Assembly: GCA_028599035.1 (NCBI GenBank)
Contig: JAQRMT010000019.1
Span: 1-17,270, forward strand
DNA length: 17,270 bases
Direction: 5' to 3'
From: Gammaproteobacteria bacterium
GTDB taxonomy: Bacteria; Pseudomonadota; Gammaproteobacteria; PS1; Pseudothioglobaceae
Positions 7,523 through 14,080 of this stretch are shown here, in pieces (position 1 is the stretch's first letter; the number at the start of each line of letters is the position of its first letter). Under the pieces are notes generated by a model. That model worked only from the letters and a program-made list of their open reading frames with translations. It was not told the origin of the DNA and ran no database searches. Made by a program: the position numbers and the translations under genes.

Positions 7523-8095
7523 TTTCAATTTATAAATAATATTCTTAAGTTTGACTAAGACAGGTAAATAATGCTTGTCTTTAGCAAAGTAGGCTTCCAT
7601 ATGCTTTGAATCGGCAATCTTAATTAAATTCTTATTATCACTTGAGGCTTGTTGGTAGTGATTTTTTTCTGCCTTTTCTCCGTTATGAACTGTGAAGTAA
7701 AAATCAGTTTGGTTTGGATTTCTCTCTAGCGCATTGGTAAAAGCTAGGAACAAGCCTAACTCATCAATTTGCGGGTCTTCTGGATAAATATCATAATCTT
7801 TTTTGACCTTATCATCATCGCGCTCAAGATATTGAAAATGGACTGATTCTAATACGCTCTTATTAATAATAAAGCTTGATTTGGCATCTATCTTGTAGCC
7901 TGAAGCAAAAAGTGCACCAAGTCCAGAAGGTCTCGCAGTGGCACTGTAATGATATGTCTCATTTTCTTTATTAAGTATGCGTTGTTCGGTGGCAACTTCA
8001 ACGCCCGTACTTGTGTGGAATACCGTATAAATAACTGTATGTGGTTTGAGTGCCAACGCCGAAGAAGATAGCAGGAATAGTAATAAAAACCTCAT
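7505..8095 (-). CDS. DUF3108-type exported protein
   Basis: This 196-residue protein has a clear signal peptide (hydrophobic 2-15, cleavage probable after ALA). The rest is rich in beta-type segments, for example TVIYTVFHTSTGVEVATEQR (20-39), YHYSATARPSGLGALFASGY, and a C-terminal FAKDKHYLPVLVKLKN. This pattern and the position directly after purN match the DUF3108 family found in the purM-purN-DUF3108 arrangement of many gammaproteobacteria. The molecular function of that family is not established. The ATG overlaps the purN stop by 4 nt (ATGA), implying translational coupling. Its 3' end overlaps that of uvrA by 18 bp. The family assignment is from memory of context and pattern, so moderately sure. 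Confidence 0.75.
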   Translation of the reverse strand: MRFLLLFLLSSSALALKPHTVIYTVFHTSTGVEVATEQRILNKENETYHYSATARPSGLGALFASGYKIDAKSSFIINKSVLESVHFQYLERDDDKVKKDYDIYPEDPQIDELGLFLAFTNALERNPNQTDFYFTVHNGEKAEKNHYQQASSDNKNLIKIADSKHMEAYFAKDKHYLPVLVKLKNIIYKLKSVQFQ

Positions 8096-8667
8096 CTTTG
8101 CAAAACCTTCTGAATGGCTTTTGGATAGAGAATATGCTCCTGTTCTAGTACTTTTTTTGCCAATTTCAGTGCGTCATCATTTGCCTCGATTGCCACCGAT
8201 TTTTGCAATATCACCTCACCAGAATCTAATTCATTGGTGACAAAATGCACACTTGCGCCAGCAAATGCCTCCCCCGCATCAATCGCTCGTTGATGGGTGT
8301 TAAGCCCTTTAAACTTTGGTAAAAGGGCAGGATGGATATTGAGGATTTTCCCTGCAAAGGCATCAATAAACTCAACCGATAAAATGCGCATAAAGCCTGC
8401 CAATATGATTAATTTTGGATTAAAGGTATTAATGTGCTGTTTTAGGCTTTGGTCAAAGTCCTCACGGGTGGAAAATTGTGTGTGATCGATGATTTTGGTA
8501 GCAATGTCCGCATTTTTTGCTCGTTCTAAGCCAAAAGCATCGGCTTTATTGCTAATCACACAGTCGATTTTGATGCCGATATTATCAGCATTATTAATAA
8601 TGGATTGCAGGTTTGAACCTGAACCCGAAATAAGAATAACGACGCTAGATAACGACTTGTTCGCCAT
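8092..8667 (-). CDS. purN: Phosphoribosylglycinamide formyltransferase (GAR transformylase)
   Basis: PurN transfers a formyl group from 10-formyltetrahydrofolate to GAR, the third step of IMP synthesis. The ATG at 8667 (MANKSLSSVVILISG) is chosen over a TTG 21 nt upstream because it places the conserved GSGSNLQS (15-22) near the N-terminus as in the family; this gives 191 residues, compared with 212 in E. coli. The catalytic triad Asn110, His112 (KILNIHPALLPKFKG) and Asp148 (ELDSG) is intact. The start overlaps the purM end by 23 nt and the stop overlaps the DUF3108 start by 4 nt, so all three genes are one operon. Confidence 0.96.
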   Translation of the reverse strand: MANKSLSSVVILISGSGSNLQSIINNADNIGIKIDCVISNKADAFGLERAKNADIATKIIDHTQFSTREDFDQSLKQHINTFNPKLIILAGFMRILSVEFIDAFAGKILNIHPALLPKFKGLNTHQRAIDAGEAFAGASVHFVTNELDSGEVILQKSVAIEANDDALKLAKKVLEQEHILYPKAIQKVLQR

Positions 8668-9646
8668 TGTTTTCAATGATTTCACCAATCAACCAAGCCA
8701 CCTCACCTTGTGCTTTTAAGTGCTCAATAGCCTCTGCGCTTTTATTGCCACTGACCACTAGCACCATGCCCACACCACAATTAAACACCCGATACATTTC
8801 CGTCATTTCAATATTACCATTGTCTTGTAAAAATTGAAAAATAGCGGGCAATGTCCAAGAATCTGCATCCAGTTTTGCCGCTAAATTGTCTGGCAATACT
8901 CTGGGAATATTTTCTAACAAACCGCCACCTGTGATATGAGAAATGGCGTGCACTGAGTGTTTTTCAAGCAAAGATAAAACAGATTTTACATAAATTTTGG
9001 TCGGCTCAATCAGTTGTAGTAGCTGTTCTTCAGTGGGCTTAGTGCGTTCCAACACCTTGCGAATTAATGAATAACCGTTAGAATGTGGACCTGATGATCC
9101 GAGTGCAATAATATGGTCGCCATTAGCGACTTTGCTGCCGTCAATCACCGCCTCTTTTTCAGCAATACCGACACAAAAACCCGCCAAATCGTAATCTTCG
9201 CCTGCATACATGCCCGGCATCTCAGCCGTTTCACCGCCAATCAACGCACAGCCTGATTGCTTACAACCTTCGCCAATACCAGAGATGACCGATACAGCAA
9301 TATCAGTGTTTAGTCTGCCCGTGGCGTAGTAGTCCAAAAAGAACAAAGGCTCTGCACCTTGAACGATTAAATCATTCACACACATAGCCACTAAGTCAAT
9401 GCCAATAGTATCGTGTTTTCCCAGCATTTCAGCCACTTTAAGCTTAGTGCCTACGCCATCAGTGCCAGAGATTAACACGGGATTTTTGTACTTGTTGATG
9501 GGCAACTCAAACATCGCACCGAAGCCACCCAGACCTGCTAACACGCCTTCTCTATTAGTGGATTTGGCAATAGGTTTGATTTGTTCGATTAAATCGTTGC
9601 CTTTGTTGATATCAACGCCAGCGTCTTGGTAAGTCAATGATGACAT
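8645..9646 (-). CDS. purM: Phosphoribosylformylglycinamidine cyclo-ligase (AIR synthetase)
   Basis: PurM closes the imidazole ring, converting FGAM and ATP to AIR in purine synthesis. The 333 residues are close to the usual 340-350. The ATP-binding N-terminal region has GTDGVGTKLK (61-70) and the dimer-core motif DLVAMCVNDLIVQGAEP (84-100). GGETAEMPGMY and the C-terminal ISHITGGGLLENIPRVLP are also diagnostic. It heads the purM-purN-DUF3108 operon and is divergent from the PgsA-like gene across a 42-nt gap. The minus-strand leader contains CGGA about 12 nt before the ATG, a weak ribosome-binding site. If PurR-like control exists, no operator is evident here. Confidence 0.97.
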   Translation of the reverse strand: MSSLTYQDAGVDINKGNDLIEQIKPIAKSTNREGVLAGLGGFGAMFELPINKYKNPVLISGTDGVGTKLKVAEMLGKHDTIGIDLVAMCVNDLIVQGAEPLFFLDYYATGRLNTDIAVSVISGIGEGCKQSGCALIGGETAEMPGMYAGEDYDLAGFCVGIAEKEAVIDGSKVANGDHIIALGSSGPHSNGYSLIRKVLERTKPTEEQLLQLIEPTKIYVKSVLSLLEKHSVHAISHITGGGLLENIPRVLPDNLAAKLDADSWTLPAIFQFLQDNGNIEMTEMYRVFNCGVGMVLVVSGNKSAEAIEHLKAQGEVAWLIGEIIENNGEQVVI

Positions 9647-9659
9647 AGATTTTTTTCCG

Positions 9660-9665
9660 TATAAT
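9660..9665 (+). promoter_or_regulatory. Candidate -10 box of the pgsA-like/hda operon
   Basis: A perfect TATAAT lies 23 nt before the ATG at 9689, in the 42-nt gap between divergent purM and the PgsA-like gene. No good -35 hexamer is seen at standard spacing, partly because that stretch is the purM start. The implied leader is about 17 nt and has no ribosome-binding site. Confidence 0.3.
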
Positions 9666-9688
9666 TATTCAGTTTTATCTGTCTTACA

Positions 9689-10249
9689 ATGAACTTTTCT
9701 TCACTGCCAAACGCCCTTTCAATTTTACGCATCATTTTAACAGTGCCTGTGGTTTTAACTTTGTTAAATCATCAATATTTTTTGGCAATGGCGCTGTTCT
9801 TTGTTGCCGGCATTACTGATGCGCTAGACGGCTGGATTGCCAAACGATACGCCTTTCAAACCAGACTTGGCTCTATTCTTGACCCCGCTGCCGACAAACT
9901 TTTATTGGTCAGTAGTTTTATCACACTTTATATTATCGGCTTATTACCGCTGTGGCTATTGGCGCTGATTTTCCTGCGGGATTTGATGATTGTCTCAGCC
10001 GCAGTGGGCAGTTTTATGGGTAATGGGCACGCTCAAAACATCTTATTAACCCCCTCTAGGCTCTCGAAAATCAACACCACGCTACAAATTGCATTGGTGT
10101 TATTTCTGGTCATTGCGCAGTTATATCCTGCATTATTTGTATGGCATACGATTTTCTTTATTATCATTGCCACCTCAACAGTGCTTAGTGGCGCAGATTA
10201 CATCTGGATTTGGACTGAAAAAGCCATCTCTCAAGAAAAGAAAAAATAA
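9689..10249 (+). CDS. PgsA-like CDP-alcohol phosphatidyltransferase
   Basis: This inner-membrane enzyme belongs to the CDP-alcohol phosphatidyltransferase family and most likely makes phosphatidylglycerophosphate from CDP-diacylglycerol and glycerol-3-phosphate. The 186 residues carry several membrane segments (about 12-26, 29-44, 72-90, 92-112, 128-146, 148-165). The family motif D-x2-DG-x2-AR-x8-G-x3-D-x3-D is present at 44-69 with exact spacing (D44, D47, G48, A51, G61, D65, D69), but the usual Arg after A51 is Lys52, followed by Arg53. The N-terminal LPNALSILRI (6-15) is typical of PgsA. Placement just before hda (2-nt gap) recurs in gammaproteobacteria, sometimes as a second PgsA-like copy, so I leave the symbol empty. 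Substrate is inferred from family. Confidence 0.85.
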   Translation: MNFSSLPNALSILRIILTVPVVLTLLNHQYFLAMALFFVAGITDALDGWIAKRYAFQTRLGSILDPAADKLLLVSSFITLYIIGLLPLWLLALIFLRDLMIVSAAVGSFMGNGHAQNILLTPSRLSKINTTLQIALVLFLVIAQLYPALFVWHTIFFIIIATSTVLSGADYIWIWTEKAISQEKKK

Positions 10250-10251
10250 CC

Positions 10252-10920
10252 ATGAAACAACTTGGTCTGCCTGTTTTACTCAATGCAAAAATGCGACTTA
10301 GCAATTTTATTGGTGATAAAAATAGCCAAATTTTAACTTTTATTAACCCCTTATTTGACGATAACAGCGCCAGCGTTGTGATGGTATTAGGCGCTAATTC
10401 CAGTGGCAAAACGCATCTACTACAAGGCTGCACTTTTGCGGCGATGGACAAACAACTCAATGCGCTTTATATTGACATTAAGCAAGAATGCCCCGAGGGA
10501 TTTATTGCCGAATTGTCCAATACTGATTGGGTGTGTATCGACAATATCGATTATTCAAACAACACACAACAACAAGAATTATTCGATTTATACAATCAAA
10601 TCAAACACACGCAAACCAAGCTCATCCTCAGTGCTGAACACCTGCCAACAACGCTATTAAAAGATTTAAAAACCCGATTATCCCAAGGCGTTAATTTCAC
10701 CCTTGAAACCCTCGCCGATGCACAAAAAACAACCATTCTGCAAAGCAAAATGACACAGAAAAACATCCACATTGATAAGAAAATATACGCCTATTTATTC
10801 AAATATTATTCAAGAGATTTGAGCGATTTGCTAAATGCCATCGACCAATTAGACACGGCCTCGCTACAAACCAAAGGCAATATCACCATTCCCTTAATCA
10901 AAAAAATATTGCACAAGTAG
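10252..10920 (+). CDS. hda: DnaA inactivator Hda
   Basis: Hda binds the DNA-loaded sliding clamp and triggers ATP hydrolysis by DnaA, which prevents re-initiation of replication. The clamp-binding pentapeptide QLGLP is at residues 3-7, exactly where Hda carries it. The AAA+ core has Walker A GANSSGKTH (47-55), Walker B VCIDNID (94-100), sensor 1 region LILSAEHLP (124-132), the Box VII arginine in TRLSQG (Arg142) and a sensor 2 arginine in YSRDLSDLL (Arg188). At 222 residues it is slightly shorter than E. coli Hda and lacks a DnaA-type DNA-binding domain. It follows the PgsA-like gene by 2 nt. Downstream is a 412-nt non-coding gap with a 21-bp repeat array. DnaA-like DUF or Hda paralogues are the alternative, but the N-terminal clamp motif is decisive. 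Confidence 0.94.
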   Translation: MKQLGLPVLLNAKMRLSNFIGDKNSQILTFINPLFDDNSASVVMVLGANSSGKTHLLQGCTFAAMDKQLNALYIDIKQECPEGFIAELSNTDWVCIDNIDYSNNTQQQELFDLYNQIKHTQTKLILSAEHLPTTLLKDLKTRLSQGVNFTLETLADAQKTTILQSKMTQKNIHIDKKIYAYLFKYYSRDLSDLLNAIDQLDTASLQTKGNITIPLIKKILHK

Positions 10921-10981
10921 CAGGCAAAAAAATATACACAATTGACCTACGAACAAAGATACCATATTTATCTACTAAACA

Positions 10982-11191
10982 AACAAGGGTGTTGCTAAAA
11001 CAAACAAGGGTGTTGCTAGCACTAACAAGCTCGTTTCTTTTTCTAACAAGCTCGTTTCCTTGCCTAACAAGCTCGTTTCTTTTTCTAACAAGCTCGTTTC
11101 CTTGCCTAACAAGCTCGTTTCTTTTTCTAACAAGCTCGTTTCTTTTTCTAACAAGCTCGTTTCTTTTTCTAACAAGCTCGTTTCTTCTAGC
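10982..11191. repeat. Ten-unit 21-bp tandem repeat array
   Basis: Every 21 nt from 10982 the sequence restarts with AACAAG (10982, 11003, 11024, 11045, 11066, 11087, 11108, 11129, 11150, 11171). Units 1-2 continue GGTGTTGCTA; units 3-10 continue CTCGTTTC. Units 3, 5, 7, 8 and 9 end TTTTTCT; units 4 and 6 end CTTGCCT, giving a 42-bp higher-order alternation at the start. Unit 10 breaks off after 16 nt into the right inverted repeat. In units 3-10 the first 12 bp, AACAAGCTCGTT, is a near-palindrome (10 of 12 positions symmetric) followed by 9 nt of pyrimidines. There are no spacers, so it is not CRISPR. Function is unknown; a variable-number minisatellite or a protein-binding array are both possible. 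Confidence 0.95.
10996..11019 (+). repeat. Left arm of 24-bp inverted repeat bracketing the array
   Basis: This arm is the reverse complement of 11187-11210 at 23 of 24 positions; the single mismatch is A11003 against C11203. The innermost 16 bp (11004-11019, ACAAGGGTGTTGCTAG) are perfect. The arm itself lies within array units 1-2, and a further copy of its core sits 21 bp to the left (10981-10997). In RNA the two arms could form a 24-bp stem closing a 167-nt loop. Confidence 0.9.
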
Positions 11192-11210
11192 AACACCCTT
11201 GTCTGTTTTA
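11187..11210 (-). repeat. Right arm of 24-bp inverted repeat bracketing the array
   Basis: CTAGCAACACCCTTGT (11187-11202) is the perfect reverse complement of 11004-11019, and the match continues outward to 11210 with one mismatch. It interrupts the tenth 21-bp unit. Only one copy of this arm exists on the right, against two tandem copies of the core on the left. No target-site duplication is visible outside the arms. Confidence 0.9.
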
Positions 11211-11332
11211 ACAAAATGCCCAACAACCAAGCAAAAAACACTGCCACTAAAGCATTTAACTAATTTAACCGTCAGGAGGCCCTTATGAACAGACTTACCT
11301 AGAATTTAATTAATTGGGTAAAATTCTTGCCG
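11211..11332 (+). other. Rest of the hda-serB gap, with a five-codon frame behind a perfect ribosome-binding site
   Basis: After the array comes A-rich sequence with no long frame. AGGAGG (11274-11279) is the strongest ribosome-binding site in the window and lies 5 nt before an ATG (11285) that opens MNRLT followed by TAG (11300-11302). serB begins 30 nt later with no ribosome-binding site of its own. This could be a leader peptide, a remnant of a lost gene, or chance. TAAAAT at 11319-11324 is a possible -10 box for serB, which would make its message nearly leaderless; the -35 region is poor (TTACCT at 11295). Confidence 0.4.
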
Positions 11333-12151
11333 ATGAACACGATTATTCTACACACTCAAAATTTGGATATTGCCAACAGAATGGCGGATGTTGTTGGCGT
11401 GGAGTTTGAGGCTCGAGCGACACATTTTCGTTTTTTAACCGATAAAAAACTTGATGTCACACCTTTGCGTGAGGTGTTAGGGGCGGACATTAATTATTTG
11501 CCTGCGTTTGATTTTACTAAGGTGAGGCTGTTTGTTAGTGATATGGATTCAACTTTGATCAATATTGAATGCATTGATGAGATTGCGGATTTCGCTCATC
11601 TCAAGCCACAAGTGGCTAAGATTACTGAGAGGGCAATGCAGGGCGAGTTGGATTTTAATGCGTCTTTGATTGAACGCGTGGCTTTGTTGAAAGGGTTGGA
11701 TGTAGAGGTGTTAGACCGAGTTTATACTGAGCGATTAAGGGTGAATTCTGGTGGCAAAGAATTACTTCAATTCTTAAAAATGCAAGGAATAAAAACGGCA
11801 GTTGTGTCGGGCGGGTTTAGGTATTTTACTCAGCGTTTGGTGCAAGATATTGGGCTGGATTATGAGCGTGCTAATACATTGGCAATTGAGAACAATCATT
11901 TAACAGGCGGGGTTGAAGGTGAGATTATTAACGCTACTGCCAAAGCTAAGTTTGTTACCGAGCTGTGTGCAAAGCACCAAGTATCGTCTAATCAGGTAAT
12001 CGTGGCAGGTGATGGGGCAAATGATTTAGAGATGATGGCAGTAGCGGGCTTATCGGTGGCTTATCACGCCAAACCCACAGTAATTGAATGTGCAGATATT
12101 GTGATTAGTTACGGTGGTTTAGATATAATAATAGATTTTTTCGATGATTAA
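11333..12151 (+). CDS. serB: Phosphoserine phosphatase SerB
   Basis: SerB hydrolyses phosphoserine to serine, the last step of serine synthesis. The ATG at 11333 (MNTIILHTQN) is chosen; a TTG 6 nt upstream is the only alternative. The 272-residue protein has a short N-terminal domain (1-62) and a HAD-type phosphatase: nucleophile motif DMDST (70-74), motif II VVSGG (157-161), a lysine in the AKAK segment (203-206) as motif III, and GDGANDLEMM (226-235) as motif IV. The SerB signature INIECIDEIAD follows the nucleophile, with the conserved Glu79. It is shorter than E. coli SerB (322), mainly at the N-terminus. It opens the plus-strand run to trmD, with ccmF 9 nt downstream. Confidence 0.95.
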   Translation: MNTIILHTQNLDIANRMADVVGVEFEARATHFRFLTDKKLDVTPLREVLGADINYLPAFDFTKVRLFVSDMDSTLINIECIDEIADFAHLKPQVAKITERAMQGELDFNASLIERVALLKGLDVEVLDRVYTERLRVNSGGKELLQFLKMQGIKTAVVSGGFRYFTQRLVQDIGLDYERANTLAIENNHLTGGVEGEIINATAKAKFVTELCAKHQVSSNQVIVAGDGANDLEMMAVAGLSVAYHAKPTVIECADIVISYGGLDIIIDFFDD

Positions 12152-12160
12152 GTTATAGTT

Positions 12161-14080
12161 ATGCTACCTGAAATTGGACATTTTGCGTTAATCTTAGCCT
12201 TGATGGCGACTGCATTACAAGTGGTGTTACCTGGCGTGGGGCTATGGCGGGGGAATTTTGCCTTAACACAGTTGTCTAGACCTCTGTTATGGATGCAGTT
12301 TTTTTGGATTGCAGTGTCTTTTGCGTTGTTGATGAATGCTTTTTTGGTGGATGATTTTTCAGTGAAATATGTGGCGAGTAACTCTAATACTCAGTTACCA
12401 AGTTTGTTTAAAATGTCTGCTGTTTGGGGTGCGCATGAGGGTTCTTTGTTATTGTGGGCGTTGATATTATCGGCTTGGAGTGTGGCAGTATCGATTTTTT
12501 CTAAGCGCTTACCATCAGAGGTTCTGAACCATATTTTAATTATATTGGGGCTGATTAGTATTGGCTTTTTGTTGTTTTTATTGCTAACTTCTAATCCATT
12601 TGAACGCTTAGATATTGTACCTGTGCAAGGGCGAGAATTAAATCCGCTATTGCAAGATTTTGGTTTGATTATTCATCCGCCAATGCTGTATATGGGCTAT
12701 GTAGGAATGGCAATACCGTTCGCTTTTGTATTGTCATCTTTGATTCGTGGGCAACTAGATTCCACCTGGCTTAGGTGGTCACGCCCTTGGACATTGATTG
12801 CTTGGGCGTTTTTAACCTTTGGTATTACGCTAGGCTCTTGGTGGGCTTATTATGAGCTTGGCTGGGGCGGCTGGTGGTTTTGGGATCCCGTAGAAAATGC
12901 TTCGTTTATGCCGTGGTTAGTGGCAACTGCCTTAGTGCACTCTTTAAGCGTGAGCGAAAAACGCGGCGCTTTTAAGCATTGGACAGTATTATTGGCTATT
13001 TCAGGGTTTTCCCTCAGTTTGCTGGGGACATTTTTAGTGCGTTCAGGTATTCTGACCTCGGTGCATTCATTCGCTGCAGACCCTGATAGGGGTTTGTTTA
13101 TTTTGGTATTTTTAGTGATTGTGGTTGGTGGTTCGCTGGGTTTGTATGCTTGGCGTGCTCATTTAATGCGAAGTAATCATCAGTTTGCGCCATTTTCTAG
13201 GGAAAGTGGGCTACTGATTAACAATATCTTATTGGTTGCTGCTATGTTGAGTGTTTTTTTAGGCACGCTGTATCCCTTGTTATTAGATTCATTAGGGCTA
13301 GGGAAAATCTCAGTGGGCGCACCGTATTTTGATGCGGTGTTTATCCCTATTATGATACCAGCGGTGTTGGCAATGGCAGTTGGGGCGTTTTTGCGTTGGA
13401 AAAAAGACAGTATCAGCCGAGTGGTTGATGCAATCATACATATTGTATTTGTTGTTTTTACATTGACGCTAATAACATTTTTAGCAATGGGCGATGATAG
13501 TAATATTTTTGTGTTGCTGGCAATATTTTTGTTTGCATGGATTGTGCTCCATTCGTCGCTGTTGTTAGTGCAAAGATTGCGCCAAAAAGGCAAGCCTAAT
13601 ATGGCGTTTCTGGGCATGATTGTGGCGCATATCGGCATTGCTGTATTTTTATTGGGTGCAACAGTTACCACGCAATATGGCGTAGAAAAAGATATTAAAA
13701 TGTCGTTGAACGAAACTGTGGAAATTGAAGGTTACGCCTTTACTTTTAGAGGGGTTGAAGGTCTTAATGGCGCAAACTATACAGGCAATAAAGGCGTGAT
13801 TGATGTAGCATACCAGGGTGAGAAAATTGCCACTTTGCGACCTGAAAAACGCCAATATGTGACGGGTATGCCGATGACTGAAGCGGCGATTGACCCATCA
13901 CTGTATCGTGATATTTATGTGGCTTTGGGTGAGTCTTTGGGTGAGGGTGCATGGAGCTTGAGGTTGTATTACAAGCCGTTGATAAGATGGATTTGGCTAG
14001 GGGGATTATTTATTGTATTCGGCGCTTTATTGGCGGCATTTGATAGGCGATATAGACTTAAAGTGAGGACTGGCGTATGA
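12161..14080 (+). CDS. ccmF: Cytochrome c maturation protein CcmF
   Basis: CcmF is the inner-membrane part of the System I heme lyase that attaches heme from holo-CcmE to apocytochrome c. The 639 residues match E. coli (647). The tryptophan-rich WWD domain is at about 225-243, with GWGGWWFWDP (234-243). All four functional histidines are present: His172 (IIHPPMLY) and His302 (TSVHSF) flank the WWD domain, and His260 and His490 match the ligands of the internal b heme. There are many membrane segments and a periplasmic C-terminal domain (about 505-610) before a last helix. It ends in a 4-nt ATGA overlap with ccmI. ccmA-E, ccmG and ccmH are not in the window. Confidence 0.97.
   Translation: MLPEIGHFALILALMATALQVVLPGVGLWRGNFALTQLSRPLLWMQFFWIAVSFALLMNAFLVDDFSVKYVASNSNTQLPSLFKMSAVWGAHEGSLLLWALILSAWSVAVSIFSKRLPSEVLNHILIILGLISIGFLLFLLLTSNPFERLDIVPVQGRELNPLLQDFGLIIHPPMLYMGYVGMAIPFAFVLSSLIRGQLDSTWLRWSRPWTLIAWAFLTFGITLGSWWAYYELGWGGWWFWDPVENASFMPWLVATALVHSLSVSEKRGAFKHWTVLLAISGFSLSLLGTFLVRSGILTSVHSFAADPDRGLFILVFLVIVVGGSLGLYAWRAHLMRSNHQFAPFSRESGLLINNILLVAAMLSVFLGTLYPLLLDSLGLGKISVGAPYFDAVFIPIMIPAVLAMAVGAFLRWKKDSISRVVDAIIHIVFVVFTLTLITFLAMGDDSNIFVLLAIFLFAWIVLHSSLLLVQRLRQKGKPNMAFLGMIVAHIGIAVFLLGATVTTQYGVEKDIKMSLNETVEIEGYAFTFRGVEGLNGANYTGNKGVIDVAYQGEKIATLRPEKRQYVTGMPMTEAAIDPSLYRDIYVALGESLGEGAWSLRLYYKPLIRWIWLGGLFIVFGALLAAFDRRYRLKVRTGV

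Noticed and set aside
10982..11191. CRISPR array
   Set aside because: Units abut with no unique spacers, the period is only 21 bp, and no cas gene is present.
10996..11210. Insertion sequence or MITE with terminal inverted repeats
   Set aside because: The arms are themselves array units on the left, no target-site duplication is seen, and no transposase is present; kept only as a possibility in the finding.
10921..11332. Replication origin with DnaA boxes next to hda
   Set aside because: No TTATCCACA-like boxes were seen in the gap; the repeat unit does not resemble a DnaA site.
13180..13671. Long minus-strand frame (163 codons) opposite ccmF
   Set aside because: It lies wholly inside the well-supported ccmF coding region, has no ribosome-binding site and a composition expected of a shadow frame.
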